The notes under the pieces were generated by a model. It searched no databases, was not told where the DNA came from, and worked only from the letters and a program-made list of their open reading frames with translations. Source: Formicarius rufipectus (Eukaryota > Chordata > Aves > Passeriformes > Formicariidae). Taken from it: a stretch of 64,000 nt of DNA. The stretch lies in contig VXAU01002079.1 in NCBI GenBank assembly GCA_013399695.1, positions 62,689-126,688 of the forward strand, read 5' to 3'. Shown here piece by piece: positions 35,019-47,799 of this stretch (position 1 is the stretch's first letter; every line of letters starts with the position of its first letter). The position numbers and the translations under genes are program-made.

Positions 35019-37229
35019 ACTGGGGAATGATGCTGGCTCTGCAGTCACCCACCTCTGAGGTCTCAGGGGCTTATGATGCTCATGGAGCCCCAACAGCCAC
35101 GAGCTCAGGGAGCTGCTGCCCATCCTTTGCTTCTCATCCTGCCCAGGGGGGTGGGAGATGCACAACAGTGCCAGCAGAAATGGTATTTGGCTGTTTGCAA
35201 GGGGACTGAGGAGAACTCTTGGCTCTGACTCCACTGCCACATTCTTACCACCAGCTAATTAAACAAACAAACATACAAAAGGCACATAAAAGTTCTGCCA
35301 GTTTTAAAGGGAGGTACAAATCACAGCTCTGCCCTTTCCAGGGTGCAGCTCAGCTCCCCCTCTCCAGAACCTGAGCGGGAGGCTCCCTAATACACTTTAT
35401 AGCTTCATGATTTTTTTTTAATTATTATTATTATTATTTTACAGGCTTTCAGGTAAAGCTGCTGCTCACCTGTTGGAAAGGCCAGCTCACCCCCCTGCCT
35501 TGAACATGCCCCAGGTGCACAGGCACAGGCCTGGTGGGAGCTTTATTGCAGCCCCTGCACTGTCATCAGCCCAGAGCTGTCCCCTGCTCTGCACCTGTGC
35601 CCTCCTGGCACCACCACGTGGAAAATTCCCCAGGCACAATGCTGGGCTTGTGAGCTCCGCTCTGGCTGCCTTCTGCTTGGGGGGCCTCCTCTGCACAAAC
35701 AGCCCAGCTGATTAACAAAGAGCTCATTAAGAGGAGGGGAACACCCTCCCGCTTGCACATCCAGAGAGCAGCAGCCTGGGGTGTGCAGGTGCTGTGCCCT
35801 GGCAGGGACAGGGGGGATGCTCAGCTGAACAGGTAGAAAGGAAAAGGGGAGGCTGCAAATACCTTCCAGTTTTGATGCTCTTGGTCATGAAAGTAAATTC
35901 TCATTTGTATTAAAGACTTTTTTAGGTTGGCAAAGGGATTTAAAAGGGCAGCAGTGGAAGGGATAGTCGTGCTCATGCTTTGGCTGCTCAGCAAAGCGAG
36001 CTTGTAGCATGGAATTTGTCCACAGGGCTCTGACCTTACAAAGTCTTCTCAAGTTCAATGCTGGGAACTCCCAACTCTCTTTCTAGCAATTCTCTGACAG
36101 CCACAGTCCCAAAGAGGATGATGCAGGTAGCTGCTCACAGGAACATCCCTCCCCCAGAGCAGCACTCACAAACAGTTTGTTCTCCTCCACACTAACAGAA
36201 CCTCATTGTACCTCGGTGACAGGATTTCTCGTTTCTGCTTGTTCCATTTTATTCTGTGTAAGCCTCATTTCTTTCCTCAGCTCTCATGGTGCACCTGTGT
36301 CCTCTGTCTCCACACTCTCTCACACCTGGCTCTGCTTTCTCTGCGTCTCCCAAGTGCTCCTGTCCCACGTGGCACAGTCGGCCCAGCAAAGGGAGATGTG
36401 CTGCTCTGCTGACCCCACGCACTAAAAGCTGCTCAAGGGCAGGTTGAAAAGCCACCAGAGCAGTGGCTTGTGTGGTGCAGGCACAGCTCACACCAGTGTC
36501 ACCCTGGAGCCACAGGCAGGGGCACTGAACCAGCACAGCCCCAGCAAACAGCTGATTTCAGAGACCAGAAGGTTTTCATGGGTGGAAACCACACACCATC
36601 AACCCGTTTCTCCCACCTCATCTTCTGCATCCTTAACACAGAGAGAACAACATTTTCTCACACTTCCAGCCCTGCTCCAACAAGCCCTTCCCAGAAGCTC
36701 TGCTGCCTCCTGTTTAATTCCAGTATCACCTCCCAGTCTGCTCCTTGTTCCCTCAAAGCAACATTTAGGCACAGAGTGGCCCAGCAATGCCATTTGACCT
36801 CTGGCCACCCCATCAGGGACCATCTCTGGGCATTCCATGGAATGGGGACGAGCTGAGGTCCTGCCAGGCAGGTGACCTGACCTCAGCCTGGGCAGTCTGC
36901 AGCAGCACAACGTCCCCATTGCTGTCCCCAGGGGCCATGCACACCCTTCTCCCTCCCACGGGCACAGATTAGGGAATTTTGCAGCAGGAATGAAGGTAAA
37001 CAGCAAAAAAAAAAAACCCACAAAAAAAGTGGGGCTGAGTGGCTTTCCCTTTGCAAGGAGCTCTCCCTCTCTCCATGCCTTTGCCAGGATCTGCTCAGAT
37101 TCAGCCTCTGAGTTTTTCTCAGGGAAGGCAGAGGGGGAAAGCATTTGTTTCCCAGTTCCAGATTTTCTCCTGCAGTTACATGTTTGTCCACGAAAATCCT
37201 CTATTGTAAAACTTGTCAAATGAGACCAC
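35019..37229. other. Single-copy non-coding sequence
   Basis: No gene recognised. The minus-strand frame 36599-37219 (206 codons) lacks identifiable domains and overlaps several plus-strand frames. Contains an ATT microsatellite (listed) and an A-run at 37004-37016. Confidence 0.5.
35411..35440. repeat. (ATT)n microsatellite with T-run
   Basis: T9, then AATTATTATTATTATTATTTT: five consecutive ATT units. Confidence 0.95.
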
Positions 37230-37560
37230 CCAAGTGGCTGAAGGGAGGGAATTGGGAAGGAGGAAGAAATGCCTTGAAAACCATTTTCTTTTTGATGGTT
37301 TAGAAAGGGAATTGAATGTTATTGTCTCACTTCAAATGTTTTTTTATGAGGAGGTCATGTAGCAGGCACATAATTTTCTAATTACAACTGTGCAGATAAC
37401 ACGGAAACAACATATATGGAGATTTTCCAAAACAGAGGATGCATTTTCAAACAATATACTGCACAGTTCATCTTCCAAGTCCCAAAATAAAGCAAAAAGC
37501 TTTACTCAGAATGAACTAGATATACTTGTAAGCTGCTAAGCACTTCCCTTTACCCACTGT
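37230..37560. other. AT-rich single-copy block, possible conserved element
   Basis: AT-rich and repeat-free (for example CATAATTTTCTAATTACAAC and AACATATATGG), with no gene. Composition-only evidence for a conserved element. Confidence 0.25.
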
Positions 37561-39775
37561 TTTATTGTCAGCAGAAAACCTTAACTCAGTCAGTCACGAG
37601 ATAATAACTGGAAAATGTTGTCTGAGCTTTGATGGAGTTCTCAGAACGTGCTGGTGTCATCCGTGGAAACAAACTCCCTCTCCCAGGAAAGGAGCAATTC
37701 AGACCCACTGTAACAACACCAAGATCCAGAGAGTTTTCCCAGCAAGACTTGCTCACTACCAACTGCTTGAAGGGAACTGCCTGACCAAATCCCATTAAAT
37801 TGGCAGGAAATGAGGCTTAAGTGAAAACTAGTGTTCGTTTTCAAATGACTCAGGCAGGGCTGTGGAGAAAGGGGGACCTGGGGCTTTGTTTCCCACGCAG
37901 AGAGTGATGGATCCATGTGGAAGCACACGGGGTGAGGGGTGGAATCACCAGGTCATGCAGCACCCCATGCCAATTCTTCACTCTGGCTTTGGGATCCTCC
38001 CTGTTTGGCAGTAACAAAGGCTTCTCCCAGGATACTGTGATTCCTATCCCTAGTTTGGGATGATGTGACACCCAACATCTTCCCAGCTGGCAGATGAAAC
38101 AAGCCATGGATAAGGAAGAGTCATTGCAGGGAAACCCACTCCCTGCACAGCACCTGCCACTGACACACTTTGGGGATGGAGGGGATAAAGCAACACCCAG
38201 GGGGGCTTCTGCTTTTCCATCAGAGTTGGGGAGATCGATTTTCCCCACCATCTCTGGTGCTTTAGCTCCCCAGACTGGGTTTACTGGGTTGGAGCTGGGT
38301 GTCCTGGGACATGTCAGCCTGGCAGGCAGGGTCAGACACGCTCTGCACAGGACCCAGTAGTGCACGATTCCATTGCAGTGCCAGTTCCTTCAGGGAGCTG
38401 GAAAACTGTGGGAAAGGGCTGGGAATGTGTCCCCAAGGTGCCCTTCTTGGTCTGACCCACCTGCCGAGGTTGAAGGATGGGAGGCACTTGGATGTCAAAT
38501 GTGGTCACAAATTCTCTCGGTGGTTTGTCCCTCCCCACATTCCCTTCACTGGACAAAGTGAGCTGCAGAACCAGCAATGACTTCTGCAGAGCTTTGTCTC
38601 TAGGGTGAAACAGGAAGGTTCACACCTCAGGGCACATCAGAAGGCCCTGATGAATGCCAGGATGGAGCAGGACAACTCCTGACCAGCACCCTCAGGAGGT
38701 GGCACAGTGACTTTGTGTGTGTTACTCACAGCTCTCTCCAAAACACATTTTCCCAGCAGACAAAAAAAAATAAAAATAAAAAATCTTCAAGTGTTCCTCT
38801 GTCTCCATCCAGCTGGACTGGACCATAATGTGTGATCAGGCTTTTCCAAGGAGGGTAATTTAAATATGTTTGCTCTGCCACTAACCCCCCTGCTTTGTTT
38901 GCCCAAAATGCTCAGGATCAAGGGATTTGTCTCTGGTCTCTTTGTAGTTGAGGTAACATCGAGTGGATCACTTTTAGGCTAAACTGTTCTCATTGCAGTC
39001 CTGGATGACAATAAATTACCGTGGAGTGAAAGGGAGGAGCATGGGTTGGATTTCAAGCTCCTGCTCCAGAGAAAAGCCTGATTTGGGAGAACCCGAAGAT
39101 GCCTCTCAGTTTCTTTGCTCACATCTCTCCCTGTTAAAAGCAAACCCATCCTTCTTCACCACATCTGTTCCTGATGCTCAGGACTGCAAACTTAATATAC
39201 ACAACAGATTAAGCAGCTGGGAACTTCTGACCACGCACAAAATAACTCTTTATGACTTGGAGTAGCCAACAGAGCTGTGCGATCAATGCACCTACTGCCT
39301 TTGCTGCTTCCAGTTACACCCTCAAGCAACCTGAATTTCCTTATGGCCTTTAGAAATTTTGACCAGGAAAATGATTTCATAGGTTTGCTCCAGGATGAGA
39401 AAAAAAAACTTAAAACAAAAGGATGGGAAAGTAACATCGAATAAAGTAAAAGGAACCCACATGGAATAAGGAAATAAAAAGAGCAGCAGAGGACAGGAGG
39501 GGAAGGCAGGAGCAACCCCAGGCAAAGCAAACTGCTCTTTTTGTTTGACTCCTTTCTGTCCGAGCCTGCCCAGCAAGAAAAGCCCCTTTGAAGAGGGGCA
39601 GAGCTGCATTTCACACCTGGAAGCTGCTGCTCCTGGCACCGGGCTGGCCCCAAAGCCCCGAGTCAGCTTGGATCAGTGTCAGAGCAGTGGGGGCATAAAG
39701 GGAGCTGAGCCCTTCCCTTTACACTGCACTGCTCCTGAAGAAAGCTCTGTTTGTTCCAGGGGGGCTGAATAGGCT
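37561..39775. other. Single-copy non-coding sequence
   Basis: No gene or repeat family recognised. A-rich patches near 38761-38783 and 39398-39420. Confidence 0.5.
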
Positions 39776-39905
39776 TTGGGGTTTGGGGGGAGTGGTTTTT
39801 TTGTTTGGGGTTTTAGGTTCTTTTGTGGCTTTTTATGTTTTGGAGAGGTTTGTTTCTGTCGTTGTTGCTTTTGCTTGGGGTTTTGTTGGGGTTTTTTAAG
39901 TATCT
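39776..39905. repeat. G/T-rich low-complexity tract
   Basis: A stretch dominated by GGG/GGGG and TTTT runs on the plus strand (GGGGTTTGGGGGGAG, GTTTGGGGTTTTAGG, GGGGTTTTGTTGGGG). It is the strand-complement in character of the A/C tract at 4.2 kb. It yields glycine/phenylalanine-rich pseudo-frames. Confidence 0.9.
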
Positions 39906-40579
39906 ATTTCTATCCCCAAATGGGAGAGGAGTTCTGCAAACGCACCCTAAAGCTTCCCAGGGCAGCAGGGAGGAGCTGTGCTGTCAGAGGGCTCAACCCA
40001 CCCCGATGCTCCAGCAAGTCACCCAGCCCAAAACCCGAGTTGAACACACCACAGTGGGTCAGCTGCCGGTCGCTCCACCCCAAGCTCCATTCACTGATCC
40101 CACACGGACACCAACAAATTGCTCACTAGGAAGTTTCTAACCCAGGGATGGTGCCAGGCCTGACATTCCAGAAAAGCTGCTGCTTTTCTACCATTTCAGT
40201 GCCCTTTTGGGATTAATCCTGGGTCCTGTCTCAGCTTGGCAGTGTAAGTTTGGACCCTGGCACACACCAGAAATAGGGGACTGTCAGGGATCCACAAACC
40301 TGGAGCCCCTCAAGGGCAAGTCAGCAAGTGCCCCCCATGCCAGGATGTGTCTCAGGATGCACCATTTCCTCCTGATGCTTCATAGACAAAAAACTGGAGC
40401 CTCCCAAATCCCACTCGAAGGCTCTGCCAGTAGAGTCTCTTCTCCCAGCCCTGCACCAGGAATTAATGACCCATCCCTGCTGTAAAGTCTGTCCTTAGCC
40501 TGGGACCATTTAAAGCCCAGCATTTCCCTCATTCTCCACAGGCAATTGTAACGAGGTCAGAATTATTTTCCTTCCTTTG
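39906..40579. other. Single-copy non-coding sequence
   Basis: Nothing recognised. Confidence 0.55.
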
Positions 40580-41290
40580 CTCTAATCTCCTCAAAGAACA
40601 AAAAGAAGTATGAAAAGAAAACACAATATTTATTGTAAATCAGTGACTTCTGCATTAAAATGATCAAAGTGTGTTTGCTGCACACTTGAAGTTCAGATGC
40701 AAAGGGATTTCCAACTTAAATAAATAAAAGATTGTTTTTCTGTAATGCAAATTGGGAGGGAGCAATTGGCACAAAGTCATCAGACAGCTCTGCAGAAGGG
40801 CCAGCCCACTCCTGCACCCCACAGATTCTGCAGGGATGATGTTCTTCATCTTCTCAACAGAACCCCCCTCCACCAGGGCATGTGACGCGTGCCAAGGGGG
40901 TAAAGTGGACTCCACTTGACGGCTGATTACAATATGCAGCTTAATAATATAATTTCTCAGTCCAGATATTGATCCTTGGGAGCGAAGCAGTGTTGGGAAT
41001 AGAGAGGAGCAGGGGGTGGAGAAATATCTGCTGCCTGTTTTCTCATCTAACAACTCCCCAGAGAGGCAGAGCCTTACCCATCCCACACACCCCGGCGTGA
41101 CAGGAGATCAAACCTCGCTGGGGACACGCGCTGTGCCTCTCAGGTAACTTATACTATTATTAATGATCATAAAAGAAGCTATCAAGGTATTTTACATTTC
41201 TTTCATCTGGCAAGCCTGTGAGCACGTTTATTAATTGAGGAAGTCTCACTTTTCTGCAAGGTAGACTTTAATGTTTCTTTACTACATGAG
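40580..41290. other. AT-rich single-copy block, possible conserved element
   Basis: Repeat-free with AT-rich patches (40610-40770, 40920-40960, 41145-41240), an octamer motif ATGCAAAT near 40745, and TAAT cores (GCTTAATAATATAATTTC, TTATTAATGATC). The minus-strand frame 40664-41086 has no recognisable domain. Weak regulatory candidate. Confidence 0.28.
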
Positions 41291-42590
41291 GAAGCCGCGG
41301 CACGGGGAAGGCTCTGCTGGCTGAGCACGGGCAGGGCACAGCAGGGACACCCCAGGGCAGCATCAGCCTCCCTTAGTGGGGCACAGGGCACTGGCCCAGC
41401 ACCCAAAATCGAGGGCAACACCCTGCCCCGCGCACCTGAAGCTGGGGCAGGAGAGCACACCTGAAGGCAACCTGCTCGGGTGCCCGGCTGGGCTGGTGTG
41501 AGCAGAAGAGCACTGCCGAAATTTGGAAACCAATCCACGTGCCTGAACAAACCAGGTCTTGTGCCACGGGGCACAGAGCCTGCAGTCAGTGCCTGGAGGT
41601 GCAGCTCTGCTCACTCCTCGAGGCCAGCCAGCCAAAGCTGGGAATGTTCTCCCACGTGGCAGTGGCACTTCAGCCCGATGGGATGTTTTCTCCTGTGGTG
41701 TTTTCAGAAGTTGTTCTGGTTAACCCCACGACCACCACCTCGTGGGGCAGGAGCACTCCCTCCTCTCCAGGAGGCATATGGGCCCTGAAAGCCCCACTGA
41801 AGTTCAGGGACACGCTCATGTCAGTGAGCCCCAAGGACAGGAAGGGGATGAGTGCATCCAAGTGACTAATTAGGGCAGGGGGCTGTTCCTGACCCAAGAT
41901 CAGCTCCAGTTCAACGAATGTGAACTGGAAGTTGAACCTGCAATACTTGTGGCAGACTCCTGGATCCTGGGGAAACCAGCACATGTGTTTAACTGTGTGG
42001 GAGCGAGTTCTCCTGCTAAGTGTGCAAAGCAAAGCATGTGCTTAAGTGTTTGCAGAATTCAGGGCTAAATCTAAAACTGCTGGGTTACAGAGGGATCAAA
42101 ATCGGAGGAGAATGAGTTCACTCCCCCTCAACAGCTTCAAGCAAATCATTTCCCAGGACCCACTGAAAAAGTGCAAACTCCAACCACAACACAGTCCAAG
42201 CTCACTCATACAAGTCCAACTTTTGTCAAAACTACCCCAGGTTTCAGTTTTTTCCCCCCTCCCAAAGCAGGAGAGGCTCAGCACAGCTCCAGGCCCTGTC
42301 CAAGGATCATGCTGCAGAGCTTGGACTCACACTAAAGCTTTCCCAAATTTCAGGACTCCTGCCCTGCAGGGTTCACAGCCTCCAGCTCCACCATGGCCTT
42401 GCTTGACCCAAGGCCAGGCAGTGACAGCCTCCAGGGGTGTTGTGTGCTCACCTGAGCACAAACACCGTGTTTTTAAGTCAGCTACAGCACCACGTGCTGC
42501 ATTCCAGCTGGCAGGAGCAGTGTGGACTCAGCTCAGCAGGATGCTGTTTGTTTAGCTGGAAGTCAAGAACACATCTTTTACTCATGCATC
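41291..42590. other. Single-copy non-coding sequence
   Basis: GC-average, with overlapping frames on both strands and no recognisable gene or repeat. Confidence 0.5.
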
Positions 42591-42599
42591 TGGGTGAGT

Positions 42600-42830
42600 G
42601 GCTGTATTAAATTTTTTTTTTAATAGAATAAAAATAGGCACTCAAATACAAATTAGCCATTGCTTTATGTATGTTGTGTACCCCATAATTAGCAGGTGAT
42701 ATTCGCTCTTTAATTAAAAAAAAAGTTATGCTAAATAGGAGGATTTCTGCTTAATTACAGGCTAATCCTATTTCCTCAGAACATGTGATATTTTCATATC
42801 TCCCAAAATGGAAAAAGCACGTTTGAACGG
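42600..42830. promoter_or_regulatory. AT-rich block with dense homeodomain-like cores
   Basis: Short repeat-free block with closely packed ATTA/TAAT cores: CAAATTAGCC, CATAATTAGCAGG, CTTTAATTAAA, CTTAATTACAGGCTAATCC. The density is above that of the flanks. It resembles LIM/paired-type homeodomain enhancers, but that is inference. Confidence 0.35.
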
Positions 42831-43239
42831 GAAGTATGTTTGTGTTCCACACTGTGTCCCCCCAGATTCCAATGGACCCGGATGTTCTCTGGAGCTGGAA
42901 AACAGGGAGGGAAGCTCCAAAGGATCACAGCCCCGGGGCAAGGAGGCACCACCTTGGCTTGGCCAGTCATGTCTGAGCCTCACAGCTCCCCCAAGGTCTC
43001 CTGTGCCAGGTCCTCAAGGCTGGCATCCTCAGCCCTGTGTCCAGCCACAGAGTCCAGGCAGCCAGAGAGGATTGTCACAGACACATCCGTGACATTTAAT
43101 ATCTGCATTTCAAGGCAGGCACTGGGACTGGTTAAACAAGACATCCTCCTCCACCTCTGTTATTTCTCCAGAGGCTCCCCCAAAACTGGGAATTATAAAG
43201 AAACCTGACAAAGTCTTAAGTGTTATCCTGCCAAAATTA
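42831..43239. other. Single-copy non-coding sequence
   Basis: Nothing recognised. Confidence 0.55.
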
Positions 43240-43325
43240 TTGATTGGAGACACCAAGGCCCAGAGAGGCAAAGCAACAAACCCTGTGCTGGATCAGCAGT
43301 GGGGCTGGAAACAACCCCCAGACAC
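43240..43325 (-). repeat. Possible MIR-type SINE remnant (minus strand)
   Basis: GGAGACACCAAGGCCCAGAG, AGGCAAAGCAACAAACCC, then CAGCAGTGGGGCTGGAAACAACCC resembles the reverse-complement MIR core (GAGGCCCAGAGAGG ... CAGTGGCAGAGCTGGGA). The CCAAGGTCA segment is missing, so the match is partial and could be chance. Confidence 0.4.
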
Positions 43326-45915
43326 TGCTCCCAGTGCCTTCCTCTACCCACCAGCCTCGGTGGCTTTTGTGTTTCTCTTTCCATTATGCATCCCCTTCCC
43401 TTTTCCCTTAATGATTTAGTGATGTTTGTTCCCTCACACTGCGTGCAGACCTTGCAGATCAAAATAGCCAGCCATCTAAAAAAAATTCTTTCTCCTTTGT
43501 TCTTCAAAGAAACCAAATAATCTCAATCCTTTGAGAAAACTCAAAGGGTGAAGGCAAAGCATCAGGACTGATGAGAACAATAGCTGTGTATCCCCTGATG
43601 GACGAGCATCTCCAGTGCTGGGTGGTTATTAAAAAAAAAAAAATTCCTTGTAGTGAAAATTCTTGGGTCAATTACTTGTTGCCACAGGGAGATTTCCTAG
43701 GAATTTTATTGTTATTATCACTGTTCAATGATTATCTGTAGCAAAACAAAGGTGAATTTTGATGTGAAGAGATGTGATGTTTGGCAAATCTTAAACACCA
43801 CGAAGGAGAAGGGGGTGGAGTGATGGGAGATCAAAGTCCCTGTAATTCCTGCAACCTTTTGGAGCCGATGCTGGACATTTACTGCTCCTTTCAGGGCTCT
43901 GAGTATTTTTCATCACTTTGCAAGGTTAAATAGTGGCAAAAAAGCAACTGGTCATATAACCACAACATTTCTGCAGCAAGCAGGGTCTGTTTCCAGCAGT
44001 GCCAGGGTCTCACTGCCCATCCCTGTGAAAGGAAACCCTTCAGCCTCCAGGGGACAACAACGAGAAGCCACAGTTTCCCAAATAACACACAGTATTGCCA
44101 TTTTGGGAAGGACGCTGTTTCAAACCAGCACTTCCCTCCAGCTTGGCTTTTGCCCATCACATCTGGGAGTCCTTCACGCTCCAGTGAGAGCAGGGCTGGG
44201 CCAGGCTGTGTCCAGCTCAGCTCCCACCACACCAGTTACACACCAGTGGATGGGAACAAGTGCAAAGTGAGGCTGGGCAGCAATCCTACAGATCAGTTCC
44301 CCATTAACAGAAAGAACCTTTTGGATCCAAATACAAATCATCCATAATTCCCTTTTACTCCAGGTTTGCACACAGGGAGTATCTTCCTCCATGGTGTGGC
44401 AGGGCAAAGGCTGATTTGCTTTTTTGTTGTGACCAAAGACAGAAGAGACTTTCAGAAAGAGAAGAGGCCAAAGCATTTCCCACACACTGAACTGGTGCCT
44501 TCCTTTGACAGAAGGAGGAGAACCTTAATTTTCATTTTAAAAATGAAAAATAAAATGCACTGGTTTTCTCCTTTTGATGTGAACTGCTGTGCATTTTCCA
44601 GTCAGCTCCAGCAGAAATGCCCTGATTCACACCTGGAATTTTCGTGGACAGCAAAGCTTTGATTTGAAGCACTTCCACAGGCTCTGACAACCCCACTGAA
44701 GGATTTGCAGATCCCAACTCCTCTGGTGCAAGGGACACCCAGGCACAGCCTCTGCCTGCACCACCCCTTGGCTAAGGCAGGTGTCTGCACACAGAGGTGG
44801 GCTGCACAATTTGTGTTTCCCCCATCCTATTTTCCACGTGGCAGGAGTCTGGGATTTGGCTCTGTTCGTGCTCCTGCAACACAGGACCAAAGCTTTTCCC
44901 AGTAACCTGATCCTAATCCCCCCACTCCTGCTCAGAACAGAATTTGCACATCTGAATCACGTCCCAGGGGATGCTGAGGTGCCTGCAGTTGCTCAAGGAA
45001 ACAAAGGTACCTGCCATGGCAAGTGTGGCAAAAGCAAGGCCAGGAGAAGGGGTGGCTCCCATTGAACTGGGTGCCTGCATAGAATTAATCTAGTTAAGCA
45101 TGTGTTCTGAAAAAGATGCATTTGGATATGAGGGCTGATAGGAAATGCCACCTGGGTATCAAATAGGAAGCTGAAATTTGTCTATCAAGCCAGTGCCCTT
45201 TGATCACCAGCAGTCACTCATCATTTACACATCACAGGAGGATGCTCCACTCCACAAGGCACAGTCAGCCAAAAAGGAAGAGGGATCAGCTGAGTATTTG
45301 TGTCTTAAAGATGGGCAACCATTAATTAATAACAGAAGATAGCCCAGGCAGCCCCCCAAGGGCAGCACCACCCTGCACTCAGGTTACACAGGCTTTACAC
45401 AACTCTTAGCCCCGCTGCTCACCAGGGTTGGTGTTTTCATTCCTCACATCACAGAGCAACCCCGGCCCCGATTTCTCTTACCAACCCTCAGCATCTCTCC
45501 TGTGTTATTTACAGCCTCCCAAGAGCTGCATGGCAGGACAGTGCTGGGGAGGCACATTTTGTGCCCAAGGTCCTTATTCCACCCACCCAGCCCCAGTTTC
45601 AGGAGGATGAGCTCCTGCAGCTCACAGGCAGCAGCACCCAGTGCCAGGTTGGCACCACAGCACGGGGCTGGGGGCTGTGGGGAGAAGCTTTCCTGCCCCT
45701 CCCCAGTGCCAGCAAGCCCAGGAAGGGTGTAAAATACAGACCTGCTCTGCTTACACAATCAAAAAGCAGTGCCATGTGAGAGGTTTCTAGATTGTATGTT
45801 TGAAAACACCCCGAGAGCAACATAATTGAAGGTTCAATAAAGCAGCAGATGACTCAGAGGAAGGAAGAGCCCTCAGCCCACTCTGACACCAGTACTAGGA
45901 CACTGGACACAGAAA
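43326..45915. other. Single-copy non-coding sequence
   Basis: Nothing recognised apart from an A-run at 43630-43642. No gene-like frame. Confidence 0.5.
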
Positions 45916-46330
45916 TATAGAATAGGAAGGGACATTTATAGAATAGGAAGGGACCTTTAAAGGTCTTTTAGTCCAACCCACCTGCAGTGAGCAGGGACAC
46001 CTTCCACTATCCCAGGTTGTCCTAAGCCACATCCAACCTGGCTCTGAAAGTTCCCAGGAATGGGGCAGCCACAGCCCCTCTGGGCAACCTGTGCCAGGGC
46101 CTCACCACTGTCAGTGTAAAGACTTTTTCCTTACATCTTACCTAACCCAATGCTCTTAGTTTAAAGCCATTATCCCCTGTCCTATCCAACAGGCCCTGCT
46201 AAAAGTCACTCCCATCTTTTTTACAGGTCCCTTCAAGCACCAAATGGACGCAGTAAGGTCTCCCTGGAGCCTTCTCTTCTCCAGGCTGAGCAGCCCCATG
46301 GCAGGCACCAGGCTCTCCCTGCACTGCCAG
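45916..46330 (-). mobile_element. CR1 LINE 3'-end fragment (minus strand, about 410 bp)
   Basis: Reverse complement of the CR1 3' region in order: TAGAATAGGAAGGGAC, GTCCAACCCACC, CAGGGACACCTTCCACTATC, CCAACCTGGCTCTGAAAGTT, GGGGCAGCCACAGCCCC, TCTGGGCAACCTGTGCCAGG, GCCATTATCCCCTGTCCTAT, TTCTCCAGGCTGAGCAGCCC. The second longest CR1 here. At the element's 3' terminus a 21-bp segment (TATAGAATAGGAAGGGAC...) is tandemly duplicated at 45916 and 45937. No ORF2 coding sequence is retained. Confidence 0.96.
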
Positions 46331-46824
46331 GGCTGAGAGCAGGTGCCAGCCCAGCCACAAACCCCACACCTTCTGCAGAAACCCCTCAGACACCGCTCAC
46401 CTTCACACACAGGTGGCGTCCAGCCTGGCATCAGACACGCTCTAGTCCCCTCATCCTTCAGCTCCAGGGCTGTTCACTGGAGCAGTGACAGCACAGGACC
46501 CTCTGCCACCAGGGCACAGCTGGGCAGCCACATGGAAGGGCACAGCAGTGGGATTCTTATCCCCCCCACACCCCAAGGAAAGAGGGAAGGCGCTGCTGCA
46601 GCCCCTCTTGGAGGTGGGATCCCTGGGGAGGGCTGGCCATGTGCTCAAGGCAGAACAAGAGGCACCTGTGCTGTGCTGCCCTCCCCTCCTCAGCTGATGA
46701 GCCCACCTGAGCTCCCATCTCCTCTGTGAGGGGAAGGGTGTCCCTCCCCACCACCCCACTCACACTCCACCTGGCACAGATCAGCTCCAAGCACCTCTTT
46801 GTTAAATAGAAACCTTGGATGTAC
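46331..46824. other. Spacer between two CR1 copies
   Basis: Unique sequence between two minus-strand CR1 copies. Open frames here are overlapping and without domains. Confidence 0.55.
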
Positions 46825-47160
46825 ATGGAATCATGGAATGGTTTGGGCTGGAAGGGACATTAAGGCTCATCTCATTCCACCCCCTGCCGTGGGCAGGGAC
46901 ACCTTCCACCAGCCTAGGTGGCTCCAAGCCCTGTCCAACCTGCCCTTGGACACTTCCAGGGATGGGGCAGCCACAGCTTCTCTAGGAAACCTGTGCCAGA
47001 GCCTCCCCACCCTCCTAAGGAAGAGTTTGTCCTAATCTCTAGTCTAACCCTTCCCTCTGTCAGTGAGAAGCCATTCCCCCTGTCCTGTCACTCCATGCCC
47101 TTGTCACGAGTCATCTCCATCTCTTTGGTAGCCCCTTTAGGTCCTGGGAAATATCCAGCA
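46825..47160 (-). mobile_element. CR1 LINE 3'-end fragment (minus strand)
   Basis: TGGAATCATGGAATGGTTTG, GGCTGGAAGGGACATTAAGG, CACCCCCTGCCGTGGGCAGG, GACACCTTCCACCAGCC, CTCCAAGCCCTGTCCAACCT, CACTTCCAGGGATGGGGCAG, AAACCTGTGCCAGAGCC, GCCATTCCCCCTGTCCTGTC: reverse-complement CR1 with its 3' octamer tail reduced to two units. It belongs to a different subfamily from the 45.9-kb copy (compare the CCACCCCCTGCC and CCAACCCACCTGCA segments). Confidence 0.96.
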
Positions 47161-47799
47161 CAAACCCCCCAGGCTCATGTGGCTCCTTGGAAGTCCAGTG
47201 TTAAGCTGAGCTCCGCCAAAAGACTTTGACTCAAGTTTTCAAACCCCTTGAGCAAACTTGTTCCCAATTTTGAGCTGATTTGAACTCAATTTGAGCTGAG
47301 TTATAGTCCAGAATTAAAAGGAAATAACAACAAAACCAAACGTCTTTTAAAATGGCCACTTTGACCATAATTGATGTGAGACCAGATGGAACTCGGTGTT
47401 TTCAATTAAGTTGCAGCTGGATTTTGTAATTTTAGGTTTTTGTTCAGAGCAAAACATTGAAGAAGGAATGGAAAGCAGCAATTAATTCACACGAAATCTT
47501 AATGGGAGGGTAGTTATCTAAATGCCTTGCAGCAGAGCAGTGTCCTTCCAGGTACATCCAGCTGCAAATGGAACACAACACCACATGTCCCTCTACTTCC
47601 TGCCCAGGATTTCCTTCCCCAGACCAGACCTGATGGTGCAGTCCCCTTGCATCAACTGTGCCGTGCACAACGCTGTATCCAAGCCATTTTGATGCTGCCT
47701 CACAGCTCTTTTCGTTGAGGTCCTGGTATTTTAATAACCAGGATTAACTCACAGCAAAAGCTGAACCTTTGACATTTCTTCCTAGCAAGTAACTCACAA
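47161..47799. other. Single-copy non-coding sequence
   Basis: AT-rich at 47230-47480, with no repeat or gene. Three-fold variants of TTTGAGCTGA / TTGAACTCAATTTGAGCTGA near 47269-47302 give a small imperfect internal repeat. Confidence 0.45.

Noticed and set aside
36599..37219. 206-codon minus-strand frame
   Set aside because: No domain, overlapped by plus-strand frames, no splice context.
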